From Piper betle (lineage: Eukaryota; Streptophyta; Magnoliopsida; Piperales; Piperaceae): a DNA stretch of 64,000 nt. This document shows, piece by piece, positions 36,510-47,944 of this stretch. Below the pieces are notes generated by a model. It saw nothing but the letters and a program-made list of their open reading frames with translations, was not told the origin of the DNA and ran no database searches. The stretch's first letter is position 1. Each line of letters opens with the position of its first letter. The position numbers and the translations under genes are program-made. The DNA is taken from positions 1 through 64,000 of the forward strand of contig JAURVB010003043.1 in NCBI GenBank assembly GCA_033002965.1, written 5' to 3'.

Positions 36510-36553
<44 letters not shown>
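35797..36553. mobile_element. GC-rich foldback element inserted in a (TA)n tract, Micron-like
   Basis: A block from about 35833 to 36517 is bounded on both sides by (TA)n (35798-35832 and 36518-36553). Its ends mirror each other: left hairpin A 35851-35881 (14-bp perfect arms, loop agc), left hairpin B 35883-35917 (16-bp perfect arms around ccgttggat, loop aca), an A-run, then a cytosine-rich core; on the right, a T-run, hairpin B' 36431-36464 (15-bp arms), hairpin A' 36470-36500 (one mismatch). The terminal inverted repeat is thus made of two hairpins. The core (35930-36415) is mostly C and G; long open frames on all strands there are composition artefacts. Insertion within (TA)n recalls rice Micron elements; the family link is inference. 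Confidence 0.75.
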
Positions 36554-36556
<3 letters not shown>

Positions 36557-36812
36557 AAACAAAGACGAATAGATCTGACTAAAAAACGGATTGTAGTGCA
36601 GGGATCCATAGAAAAAGGTACTCTACTAAACTATAAAATATAAACTATAAAATGAAAATAAAAAACTATATATATATAATATAAAAAGGTATGTTAATGG
36701 GCGGAACCCTATCCAATTTTTCATAAACTTTTTCCATTCAACTAAAACTGAAAAAGCGACTTCTTTTGTTCTAGTGAATTTTGTGAATTCACCATGAAGT
36801 GAATAAACAAAG

Positions 36813-36878
<66 letters not shown>

Positions 36879-36960
36879 CACACAATATAGTGCATAATAA
36901 TTCTTATCCAGTTAGTGCATGGACCTTTCAATTTATAAATAAATAAGTTATGATTTGGAG
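36554..36960. repeat. AT-rich spacer with compound TA/TG/CG microsatellite
   Basis: A compound simple repeat runs from about 36818 to 36884: (TA)n, then (TG)n, then gcgcgcgcacac. The rest is AT-rich with no feature recognised. Confidence 0.85.
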
Positions 36961-39334
36961 TGTAAAACCCGTGACTCGAGTCAAAGTTTTACGTTACCGA
37001 ACCAGTCGGTTCAATCGTTGGTTCGAGTCGAGTCAATTTCATGAACCACATGCTGAGTCGAGGCCAGTCGTGAGTTATGAGCGATGAGAGTCAGGTGTAC
37101 CTGAATATATGATGATATCGTCGAAAAAATGGTGAGAAATGAATTATCAGAATATATAAAAATATGCAGTATTTTTCTTTTTATATGTTGGAACATAGAA
37201 ATAGTTTAAAGCTGAATAACGCATTAGGACACGTTGCATCATATTCGGGTGGGTTATTAGTTATAGAGCATGTCATTTGGATGTTGTTGTGTTTGTTTTA
37301 TTTTATGGGATTTTTTCATATTTTTCTAGATTTTTTTAGGATTATTACGAACTAGTTATTATTTTGACTCGAGTAGTAATCATGTCAATACTTATTTATG
37401 AGTTTGCCACTAGGGGTATTTTTCTCCCTCCCAACACCTTCCCTCTTCCAAAACCCTAGCCGTTGTCGCCCTTGAGATTGCCGCCGCCGTCGGTATTATT
37501 TAAAAGTTTGCTAGTAGGGGTATTATTTTAAAGTATTGATTATTAGAATTGCATGCTAGGATTGGTAAATTGCGTGTAATAATTATATATATATATATAT
37601 ATGTAGAATTGATTAAAGATAAAATATGAAATTTATTTGATTAAGTGGTGTTAAAAATGGAGGCTAAGAAACTAATTAGGGTAACTAGGTAATGATCATG
37701 ATCTAATGCAAACTGGCCTAAGTAGATTTGCTAGAATTGATATGGGTTAATGTGTGTTGATTGATGCGTGATGGATGTATGACTGCATCATGAGCGGGCG
37801 TTAGTATTTAGTTTCGATGTGTAGGTACGGGAGTTGGAACTCGCCGCCTAGGCACGAGGACACTCTTGGAGCTTCTACCAAGTCCGTTTAGGACTCGTTC
37901 TTTGTTTTACACTATTCTATTGTGTATTTGATTTATCATGTGTAGAACGAGTCAAGTGGCATTTTATCGGATCCTACTTAACTCGGGCCATTTAGCCAAT
38001 AGTTTTTCGGATTAATAACCCTCGAGGATGAGATCCCTCAAGTTTGTTTTCGAACTTCAGATCCAGCTCACGATGCCTTCGGGCCTATTGTATAAATCCC
38101 AACCCAAGCCTATATATGTATAGTTTTCACATTTTCAGTGAGAGATGCAATGAGAGTTACTAACAGCCACACCTTCAGATAAGGCGTGTGCACGGAAGAG
38201 CGGGCTCTGGAGTTGGGGAGAACCCACTTCATTCCTAAAGGATCCGGACAACTCCACCTTTGAGTTCCTCAAACCCGGAGAAGTGTGGAGGTTTACGAGT
38301 ACTGCAATGCAGCGCATGTCTAGACTTGTGGTCCAAAGGGTACTAAAGGCAACTACCTGAGAGTGCTCGGCCTTCGTGCTCAAGGCCAGGAGTAATATGG
38401 AAGGTGTAGAGGGTGGAAAGGAATGAGATTTGATGCGATAAGCGATAAAGAAATGACCAAGGTATGAGAATGAGAAAGAAAGGGGGACGCTATCGACCCG
38501 ATGGCGACGGCTCCCATATATGCCCTAATGAGAGTTCTTGAGGAAGTATATGGTTTTGATTCAATAGGAGAGTTTGCTCTCCTGTGCCAAATTGATATTA
38601 GTTATTTTTTGGGCCGGTAACACTCATTACTGATGGTTTTTCTATATATATGTAGGTGAGAAATGCGAGGGATGAAAGCTATTAGGACTGAGGAGGAGCA
38701 GCACGAAACCATGCACACATGTACTTGCCGTGCGTAATGTATAATGATGCTATGTTAAGGCTATGTGAATGACAATTATGATGTGTTTGTTTGGATGAAT
38801 TGCTTATTATGAAATGAATGGATAAATGTGAATGAGTAGGGAGCCTTGGAGTTCAGACTCGGCTCGGATGAAAACAAATGAGATAATGATAGGATATCAC
38901 GGTAGATTGTTATGTTTTATCGTATTTTGATAAAATATTTATATACCCTTGTTGTGGACAGGTTGGCCCTATTGCACTTTTAGGGGAGGTTTTGTCCATT
39001 TTTCCGTAAAAATTAATGAATTTTTATTTAAATTTTTTACTTGTTGCATGGTTTTGTTTTGCTTGCATGTCATGGCATGCATTTAAGACCGTGTTAGAAC
39101 CCAATTGTTCTCATTCATGCATTTCATAGTTGCATCCCCATCTTAATACGCCGAGGGCAAATCCGGGACCGTGTTAGAACCCAATTGTTCTCATTCATGC
39201 ATTTCATAGTTGCATCCCCATCTTAATACGCCGAGGGCAAATCCGGGTAACCGAACCCAGTAGATTAGCGAACAATTCGATTGTCGGTGACATTTTTGGA
39301 TCGGTTTATGGGTGAGCCGAAACAGGGTGTTACA
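36961..39334 (+). mobile_element. solo LTR copy 2 (2,374 bp) with perfect target duplication
   Basis: Starts TGTAAAACCC, ends AGGGTGTTACA, and is flanked by the identical pentamer tggag (36956-36960 and 39335-39339), which proves a retroviral-type integration of a unit with exactly these ends and no internal region: a solo LTR. The same ordered landmarks as copy 1 are present, including tataaatccc downstream of cttcgggcctattg (about 38083-38100) as probable core promoter. The GC-rich segment seen in copies 1 and 3 is mostly deleted here (only about 37440-37495 remains). Confidence 0.9.
39087..39246. repeat. 80-bp tandem duplication near the 3' end of LTR copy 2
   Basis: The 80-bp unit starting gaccgtgttagaaccc is present twice back to back (39087-39166 and 39167-39246) and appears identical or nearly so, indicating a recent local duplication. 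Confidence 0.9.
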
Positions 39335-39339
39335 TGGAG

Positions 39340-39596
39340 TGGGAGATTATTATAAGTTTATGCAAGTCTAATCGTATAATTTATTATATTCAACTTATTT
39401 ATAGAACTGCATTTTTGGTGTCACAATTATCTAAGTATTTCATATAGAATACCAATAAAATGCACATTTGGAAGTAAAGGTCGTGGGAACATAAGCTTTA
39501 AGAGTTGAATCTAATGCGAAAATATAAATGTGGAATACCATCTTATCCAAATTTTTTTAAATGAAATATATATATATATATCATATATATATATGT

Positions 39597-39636
<40 letters not shown>

Positions 39637-39900
39637 CACCTCTCAATGAGTTGATCAAACAATTCTTTTCATACTATTTGAACAACAAGATATATAGGCC
39701 TCGGCGATTTGAGGTGTTTATTGGATTTTTTTATTGCATTTAGCCAAAACCAAACTATTTGATTGATGTAGATTGAGAATTATTACATTGAAGAAAGTTA
39801 ATGATTATAATTTCTTAGCAAAAACAAACCACCAGAGCTCAATTTCTGCTTGCAAAGGAGCAAGCATGTCTGGTAGAAATCACAGCATTACACTCGTCTC
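39340..39900. other. AT-rich spacer with (TA)n microsatellites
   Basis: (TA)n tracts at 39567-39592 and 39599-39633. No gene seen; this is also the 3' flank of the F-box gene. Confidence 0.6.
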
Positions 39901-40940
39901 TTACACCCCTCTTGGGGTCCAAAAAACTCTCGGACAAGGATACAAACCATGGCTAACATCCACATTCTCTTCAACCTTTTTCTTCCCCACATCAAGCATG
40001 TGCACACAATGATCCATCAAGAAATACACACAATTCGTCTTGAACCCTGGCAAATGACTCGCAAGCATCGATCTAGATCCAGTTTCGCTAACCAGAAGCA
40101 CATGGCCGCCCAAGTTCTTCACCTTCTCCCACTTCCCAACACCCAAGTTTGCCTTGAACACCTGACGCACGGCCATGGGGAAGTGATCGCCGTCATCCAC
40201 AAAGTAGACCATCAACAAGTCCCCATTGAGCTCCACCAGACGCCAACAACCTTGGTAGCTTCTGAACAACCTTGAGTCCAATGGTGACTTCAAGACAGCA
40301 TTACTAGTACTACCCATATCTATGAGAGAGAGCTCCCCATCATTGTTTGCAGCATAGATAGATCCATTGTAAAGAATCACATCACTACACCAGTTTAGAG
40401 TTCTACCCTCCAGAGGACCTTCCCAGTGTCCATCTTTACCAATGTAGAGACCAACAATTGGATGAATGATGATGAATAAGCAATTTGGGTCTGTAGGTGA
40501 TGAGGTCAAGACAACCGTTGGGTGGTAGTCGGCCTGGTACTCAACTATTGGAGGAGGAAGCTCGATGGTCGACGTGGGGAGGTGATCATTTGAAGAACTC
40601 CGAAGCGGGTTTATGAGGAAGAGCTGTGTGATGTCGTCGTCGGTGAGTATGAGCCACTCTTGATATGAACCGCAGCAAAATCCGACAAGGGCCTGGTTGG
40701 GCATGGGGAGGTTGTATAGCTTCTTCTCTTCGACGTTGTAGAACTGGCCGGAGCCGGGGCTGGTGGAATGGTGAGGAGGGGAGAGCCAGATCCATGGGAG
40801 GGAGGGAAGGGCAGGTGGCGGTGGCAGGCGACGGCGTCCGACCAGTGCTTGTTGACGCCGGGGAGGCGGAGCTGGTCGGTGAGGGGTAGGCGTCGGATGA
40901 TGAGATCCAAGAGCTCTCCGGGAAGACTTGACCAGTCCAT
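39901..40940 (-). CDS. F-box/DUF295 protein, one frameshift near the N-terminus
   Basis: Translation from 40940 gives an F-box: MDWSSLPGELLDLIIRRL, then TDQLRLPGVNKHWSDAV. DUF295 proteins of plants pair such an F-box, which docks to SKP1 in SCF ubiquitin ligases, with a C-terminal DUF295 domain. The DUF295 part is in a different minus-strand frame and is open from about 40800 to the stop at 39901: LSPPHHSTSPGSGQFYNVEE, VEYQADYHPTVVLTSSP, LNWCSDVILYNGSIYAA, GDLLMVYFVD and a DVSHGLYPCPRVFWTP ending. The frames must be joined by a one-base change near 40795-40820, inside a cct-rich run. Total would be about 345 residues, normal for the family. No intron is needed. Either a real lesion or a base-call error; everything else is intact. 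Confidence 0.85.
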
Positions 40941-42250
40941 CTCTTGTTGGCTTGAACAATGGGAGTGCTTTTTTTTTGTTAATAAAGAGACAAATGCTAA
41001 TTTATGGGCGTTGACTTGTAGGTTTTTGCATAAATTTAAGACTTTTTAGCTTTTTACGGAGGAGAGAATATTTTTTAAAATTACTGGGTGGTAGAAAAAA
41101 TCAAACCTTATTACAAAAGCGGGGAACTTTTCAGTAACGATGAGATATTCTTTAATGTTTAAAAATTAAATTAATATTTAAAAATATAAAAAATTTAAAA
41201 TATAATAGTTAATGGTTGGAGGCCTTGGGGCAGCCTAGTTCGGCCTGCCCAAGTCATGGACAGTCAGGCCGAGGTCGATTTAGGTTGATCTACCCTCGGC
41301 CTCAAAGCAATCAAATCTAGGCGCACCAAATCATGGCTGGTTTGGGTTTGGGCACCCAAGGTCGCGCGCAGCCGATTTAGTAGCCCAAGGCAAGCCGCAC
41401 ACATTTGGGGGTTAAGGATGGGTTTGAATATCCAATATCCTTGATCCGAATTCAACATGTTTATATTCGATAAGAAACGGTCATTTTTTGGATATATATA
41501 TCCAAAAATATTCAAATCGGATATAGATTTAGAGTGATATTGTCGGAATACGAACTGAATATATGATATTTTATAAAATTTTATTTTAAAATATATAAAA
41601 ATAATATATTATTATTAATAATCTATTTTTATATTAAATTTTATATTATTTTAGTCATTTAGGTTGGATTCGAGTTATGTGGATTTAGGTTGGATACGAA
41701 TATGGTAAATAAAAAATATATATAATTTTTGGATTCCAATTCAAATTTTCAGATTTAGGTCAGATTCAGATATGACCATATTCAATCCATATCCAACCCA
41801 AGCCTATATTTAACGAGGGCCTCGTAATTTTTAAAAAAACAATATTAAATTTAATCTTAAGGGTATTTTAGATAATTTATGTATTTTTCTTGTTTTCTCG
41901 TAATTAAGCCTAATTTTTCGAGTGTCTTGAGTGTCTGGTAAAGTCGAAAAAAAATTGCCTTTTCGAAAATCCTCCTACCTGGAGCGTTGCCATCGCCGGC
42001 AATCAAATTTTGTAAAAGAACTTTCGAAAATAAAACCTGAAAAATTCCAGAAAAAGAATGATCAAAATTCACAAAATTATTGACTTATGATGCTTGTCTT
42101 TTGGTTAATTATGCTAATTGTTACGTTGATACTTTGTGACAAATTTTATCAAAACCCAGATTAGCTTTACAATAAGTCAACTAGCCCAAATTAGAGTTTT
42201 GCAACCTTGCTTTACTATATAATCCTAGCATGTGCAAAGGGAAGAATTAT
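40941..42250. other. intergenic region with a dispersed repeat
   Basis: From about 41405 to 41810 the sequence has gatgggtttgaatatcc, ttgatccgaattc and tgtttatatt motifs; a related piece lies at 43627-43690 (gatgggtttggatatc, ttcgaattcgatctgtttatat). This is a diverged dispersed repeat. No gene. Confidence 0.5.
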
Positions 42251-42257
42251 TAGATTA

Positions 42258-42299
42258 GTCCCACATCAAAGTTCCGGAGAAGGCAATAGTTTTTATATT
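42258..42299 (+). promoter_or_regulatory. USE-like plus TATA-like pair outside any known RNA gene
   Basis: GTCCCACATCA (42258-42268) differs from the plant snRNA upstream sequence element RTCCCACATCG only at the last base. TATATT follows at 42294 after 25 nt, close to the spacing of Pol III-type U6/U3 promoters. Downstream are short T-runs but no U6, U3 or 7SL sequence that I recognise. Could be a chance match or a relic of the repeat type seen at 28 kb. Confidence 0.3.
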
Positions 42300-44990
42300 T
42301 TGAAAAAGCCTTATTTTTTGAGGTAATTTTTGGAATAAAAAGCCTATAAAAATTTAATTTATTAAGTCCAGATTAGCTTATGTCTCTAAAAAAGGAGTAG
42401 AGGCGATTTTGGCTAATATCAATTGTAAACCCTTCCAAATTTTAGTAAACATCCCTAACATTTATTGATTTGAACTAAAGTGAATATTATATCAAATTCA
42501 GTTGCATCATGTATCAAGTTAGAATTTTGAGTTACCTCAAGTCAAAATCTCATGTGCTTATCATTATTCTTACTTTGTAGATCATCAAAATACCTATTTT
42601 GAGCCAAGTATTTGTTCCAACACTAACGATGAATCGGGAAAGGAAGACTTTCCTGTGCCCATTGAAGCGACGCAAGCTCCATACAATGAACATAAGCTTT
42701 TTCTGTTAGATTTTCGAAAGAAAATTTAATAGAAAAAGCTTCACAGAGGAAAAGCAAAACAGAGAAGGCCCTCACGAGTTAATATTGGTTACATTACTCA
42801 CCTATTTTCAATAGAGGAATACAACAACACATTTTATTTGGTAGCTAGTTTTGATTTAATTATGCAACAAACCCATTTTGATGGGGGAACTAACTTCAAT
42901 AACTTTAATTTGATTACACACCTATTTTACTTGTTTTTAGGAAGTATAACATACTTGGTCGAACTGATCGATACAGTCGGGATCCGGGCCATGCAACAAA
43001 TCCCGAGCTAGTGTCGGCCCGGGCCGAATCATTTTAAATAAATATATGATAAAATAGAAGTCCGGAATATTTCAAGCTTCATAAATAAAATATATTTATA
43101 TTTAAATATAATTGAATTACAGAGGAAATTTTTCGGGTTTATAAATAGTAAATACCATTTGTTTATAATTGATGCTGATCGTTTAATAATTAGTCGGACA
43201 AGGTAATTATGTTTGTGTCTATATTTGCGGTTCTTCGATTAAAACTTGTTGGTAAATTCGGACATAAATGTCGGTCCTCATTTAACTCCAACGCTGGGAT
43301 GTCCATACCCAGCCCGGCCTGTTGTGCATAATCAAATACTAAATTGAATAATAAAATTATCAATAACCTTCGTTGACTCACCACACAAATCAACGTGGAC
43401 AGAATGCCTATGTACGATTTGTGGTGCGCATTATTATGAAGTTACTCTAAACGGTGGACAGTTGACTTTTTTGAAGGTCTTTATAGAACGATATTAACAT
43501 CTTACGATCTGGCTTCGACTGTTTTTATTTTATTCTAGTCTGTATTGAGAGGGATAATTAGCCGATGTACTCAATGTTAATTTAATTCTTAACAAAATGA
43601 TTGTAGAATTAGAAGATTTGAGTTAATGATGGGTTTGGATATCTTATACCTATAAATTTAATTCGAATTCGATCTGTTTATATCCATTGGGCTTTTTCTA
43701 TAATATATTTTTATTATAGATGAAATAAAAACAATTAAATATCATTCATTGTATAAAATATAAGAAAATATGTTTAAGAAAATTTAAATTTAAATTCAAT
43801 GTATTTACATTAACAAAATAAATATTATGATTCAGATATTCTTAAAATATATGAATTAGCTATACGTGAAATAAAATTTTAAAATCTGGCTATATATCTT
43901 ATATAAATTTTAATTTTTAGACATTTTTAATAAAAAATATTGAAACTTGGTTATTTATAATATTTTTCCATAATAATATGAATATAATCTTAGGATTCAA
44001 GTTAGGCTGATTCAGGTCAGATACGGTTCGATAAAACGTTTCCTTTATTTTTGGGCGTAAACTTGTGGTGTTGGATAGGATTGATTGGGTTTTTGGGATT
44101 ATATGAATCATTAGTGGGTGAATATCGATGCATTTGATTGCCTGAACAATGATTTTATAGAGGACAATTTGATAGTGTTGATCAGTGATCGATTCTAACG
44201 AGTTCTGGATTTTTTCGGTGGGTTTTCCCAGTTGCAATATTTCAATGAGTGAGAATCTACAACAAATTAGAATGGGTGGATCTCTGTTCTTTCTTTTTTG
44301 AGTTTAAAATCGCTTCAAATAAAATTGTTTTAGAGCGGGTGGATAATTTTTCTTAATATTTTCATTGATTTAAATGATACCTTCTGGCCCAATGTTGCCT
44401 ATAGACCTTATCTTGCTTATATTCGTGCTAAAATTGGAACTGGGATTGAGACGCAGTAAATGATAGGATGTAGAGCGAACCTTTTTTCTGGCTTCCTTCA
44501 TGAGGATGGCTTGAGGATGGTTCTGTTGCTTGTTCTTGTCTCCTATGTTATGTATGAAGAGCCAACTGTGGATTCTTCTTCTTAATTTGATTTAAATGGA
44601 TATTAGCTAAGTTTGATTTGTCAAGTGTTTTGTTGATGTCTGATATTTGAGTCCTTTTCTATGGATAAATTTCCAATTTTGCTATTTCTACTTGCAATTT
44701 CCTCGGTTGATGATTTGGAATGGGAAAGATTTAACAATGATGTTGGTTGTTTGAACTCTGTGTATGTCCTTCCCTTGTTTTTTTTATAAAAGTAATAAAT
44801 TTGACTAGCTGTATGACAAAGTCCTTTTAGTTCATGAACACACCAGCACCTTGTAGCCTGAAAGTGTTCATTGTTCTGTTATGTATATGCATCGTAAGCA
44901 GATGATTGACTTATTTTGATTAGACTTCGACCCAGCATACTTTAAGCCAATTCATGGAATTCTGACGACAATTTTAATGATCACTCAATC
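42300..44990. other. intergenic, no gene recognised
   Basis: AT-rich. The short frame at 44395-44460 (YRPYLAYIRAKIGTGIETQ) looks exon-like and might be an upstream piece of the decayed gene that follows, but I cannot join it. Repeat piece at 43627-43690 noted above. Confidence 0.4.
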
Positions 44991-45128
44991 TCAAGTTATA
45001 AGGTACTTGCTAGTTTTTCAACAATGCTTCTTTGGTGGAGTTTTTCCATTATGTTCACATTTTCTTATCATCTATTTCCTTTTCCTCTTTCATATGTCCT
45101 GTGTTATTTTTGCAATTTCCTTATGCAG

Positions 45129-46682
45129 GCATCATTCCTTTCCATAGATCTTGATGCACTGGCTGACCATCTTGCAAAGTTAGATCCATCTGAGAGGCTT
45201 TTTATTGAAGCTGATAAACTTTTAGAAGAATTGGTATGTCACATATATCTTCAAATTAAAGCTTTGCAAAAATATATGAGGGTAGACTGCAAAGATAATT
45301 GGATTAAATCTAAAACAATTTGATACTTGATGATGTAAGTGAGGCTACTCTTAAATGTAGTGAAGGCGGTTGAATGGGAATGATTTTGCCAGAATGAGGC
45401 TCTTCAAGTTATCGTTTCTGCACTCCAAATTTGAATAGCAGAGATAGCTAAGAATCAATTAGGAGAAGAGATTAATAGATTTATGAACTTTTGATAGCTA
45501 CAAGAATCAATTTGGAGAATAGATGGAAGGTTTATATACTTTCAGGAGGTATTGTGCAAAATTGTGTCCATGTTCTTATTTAGGTTTTGATGTTATAATC
45601 ATTTTTCTCCAGCTGATTTCCAATAATTAGGGTTACGGATTAAGCATAACTTCTCTCAAAAAGAAATGACATAGGTTGGATGGATGCCTGTCCGGTATTC
45701 CACATAGTTTTTATGTACAGCATACTTTTAATATGGCTGTGACATTTTGATTGTCTGAATCTCTCTTTATATCAAGATCTGATAAAACTCACTGATGCTA
45801 ATGTTTTGTTAATCAGCAAAATGTCCATGTTGATGGCTGCCATGGAAGGGATGTTAAAAGAGGACACTCTAGCCTGTCCTGAAAGTAGGTGTTTCTGACT
45901 GGTAGAAAGCTCTGGTTCATACCATTTTACTGGAAGGAACATCACAATTGGCAATATCAGATCAAGTGTCGATTACTGATGAAAGAGATGAGAGAAACGT
46001 TGAAGACTATTCAAAGAAAACTGTGGGATTTGAGGCTACAGCAGCCGAGGCAGAATTAGACGTGCTTCTGGATTCTTTAGAGAAACTCGGACTTTTGATT
46101 CTTTTGGTGCTCTTGGAAAGTCCAGTTACAGTTCTCAAGATCATGGGTTCTTCTCCAAAAATTCTGCTGCCAGCTCCATTGATTCTTCTGTAGCTGATTT
46201 GCTTGGGGGAGGGGGTTATTAATTTACTGTACATTATTAAAACAGATCCACAATCTAAGTAGTATTTTACTGTAAATAAGATTATATTTATTAGTAAATT
46301 TATGTTATAAATTTAATGTGAATTTGTCCTATCATTTATTTTTTAGACCCACAAGTTAATGAACTAGATCTGCTTAAGTGAGAAGTGTGTAATTTGATTA
46401 ATTAACTTGTAGTGTTTCTTAAATTAGCCTTATAAATTATATAAAATTTATATGAATACGATTTATATTTAAAAAATTCATTTTACGGACTTGATAATAT
46501 AGATTTATAGCCCAGATTCACATGTACAATTAAAATTGTCAATTTCGTTGGCCTCGGTCTCTCGTGTACCCAAACAGAAACCCACATCTTTCTCCCAGCA
46601 GGAAAGCCAAGGATATTTGAACTCTTCATCTACTGTTTCAAAAACATTGAATGATTTTGATTCATTGCTAGATAGCATATGA
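45129..46682 (+). pseudogene. decayed or mis-framed multi-exon gene, family not recognised
   Basis: Three exon-like pieces: 45129-45234 (ASFLSIDLDALADHLAKLD, SERLFIEADKLLEEL, AG before, GT after); about 45906-46220 (LVHTILLEGTSQLAISDQVS, then VGFEATAAEAELDVLLDSLE, then in a shifted frame TRTFDSFGALGKSSYS and SSVADLLGGGGY with a stop); and 46609-46682 (QQESQGYLNSSSTVSKTL, DFDSLLDSI, stop) after a clear acceptor. The second piece changes frame by one base at about 46080. The repeated LLDSL / DFDSLLDSI endings suggest a conserved C-terminal motif. The first piece looks like the N-terminal helical part of a small acidic protein. I cannot name it; with only one shift visible it could also be a live gene with an unrecognised intron. 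Confidence 0.5.
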
Positions 46683-47944
46683 GCTGTACTTCATACTAAA
46701 GTTCATGTATGTTCTTCATACCATCTTTGCTATTTATCTTCAAATTTTCAGCGGTTCATGTAATCTCTGTCTTTTCGGCTTCTTTAGAAGCTAAGCAAGA
46801 CCATTTTTGGCACCTTTGCTCATGGGTTTGGGCTCTTCTTCACATGAGTTTGAGCACTTTTTACCCATGATGAAGAGGAGGAGCTGGATTTACTTTCTTG
46901 CTTTAGACTTGGAACCTTTTAGGGCTGTTTGAGGCACTTATAAGATAATGAGGCCAAGATTAAGATATCCTCCAGATTGTTGTTTTACCTTTTTTTAAAA
47001 AAGGTTATATAATATTAAGATATTTTAATTTTAAAAAAACCATTTACTTAGTTAGAACTATATTTTTTTCATAAATCATCTTTCTCATCATCGCTCATTA
47101 TTTACCCTCTCTTCTCTGCACTAATTCTAATTACCCATTTGTAACTTTTATCATTAAGTAAATAAAAAATATAAAATCTTACCATCGCCTTATATAATTA
47201 ACAAAGTTGTGATATCCAATGAACTCTTAGACATGATTCATGAAAGCAATCATTGATAACAAAAATTGTCATCGCTGATTGCACTCTCGTCTTTCGGCTG
47301 CTTCAGCTGATTTTTTAGTATAAAAAAGTGGCACAATACCTATTTATAGAGATTGGATTACCCGAGGAAAAAGAGGTACGAAAAGTTTCTTCCATCAGAG
47401 TTTGATTAGGGCCATTCAATTATAAAAATAGTTTTTTTTATTTAATAAAAAATAAAAAATAAAAAAATATACCCCTGGCTAAGAGAATGCTGGCTAGAAG
47501 ATCTGGCCATAACTAAATTTATGGCCTCATTCAACTACGGCCAAACCAAATTTTGCTATCGACTACATCTTGTTGTTAGTCGGGCAAGGCCACTTTATTT
47601 TTATTATTAATTATTGGGTTGGGCCAAAAAAATGACATAGAATTAAAAAATATAATAATATAAATTATGTCTAAAAAGGTGACAGAAAACCTAAAAGATA
47701 CACACAAGCAAAAGTTTCAAATCCTTTAATTTGTTTTTTAAAAAATAATTAATTAAAATTTTAAAGAAAAAAATAACCAAATTATTTTTGTGAAGTAAAA
47801 GACGATAATAACCTTTCAACCCTCCTAAAATAACCAAAGTACCATTCTTGTTTCTTGGGACTGGTAGAGATAGTTTTGGCAGGTAGGCCAGCAGCCGAAG
47901 AAGAAGCCGAAGGAGAAAAAAGATCTCAACTTTCTCACCAACCC
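46683..47944. other. AT-rich intergenic region
   Basis: No gene or element recognised. The last 100 bp (47850-47944) is more GC-rich and is the likely leader of the MinE gene. Confidence 0.5.

Noticed and set aside
35701..36643. Long glycine/arginine- or proline-rich open frames on both strands
   Set aside because: All lie in the extremely GC-rich core of the foldback element and run into its (TA)n flanks; no conserved domain.
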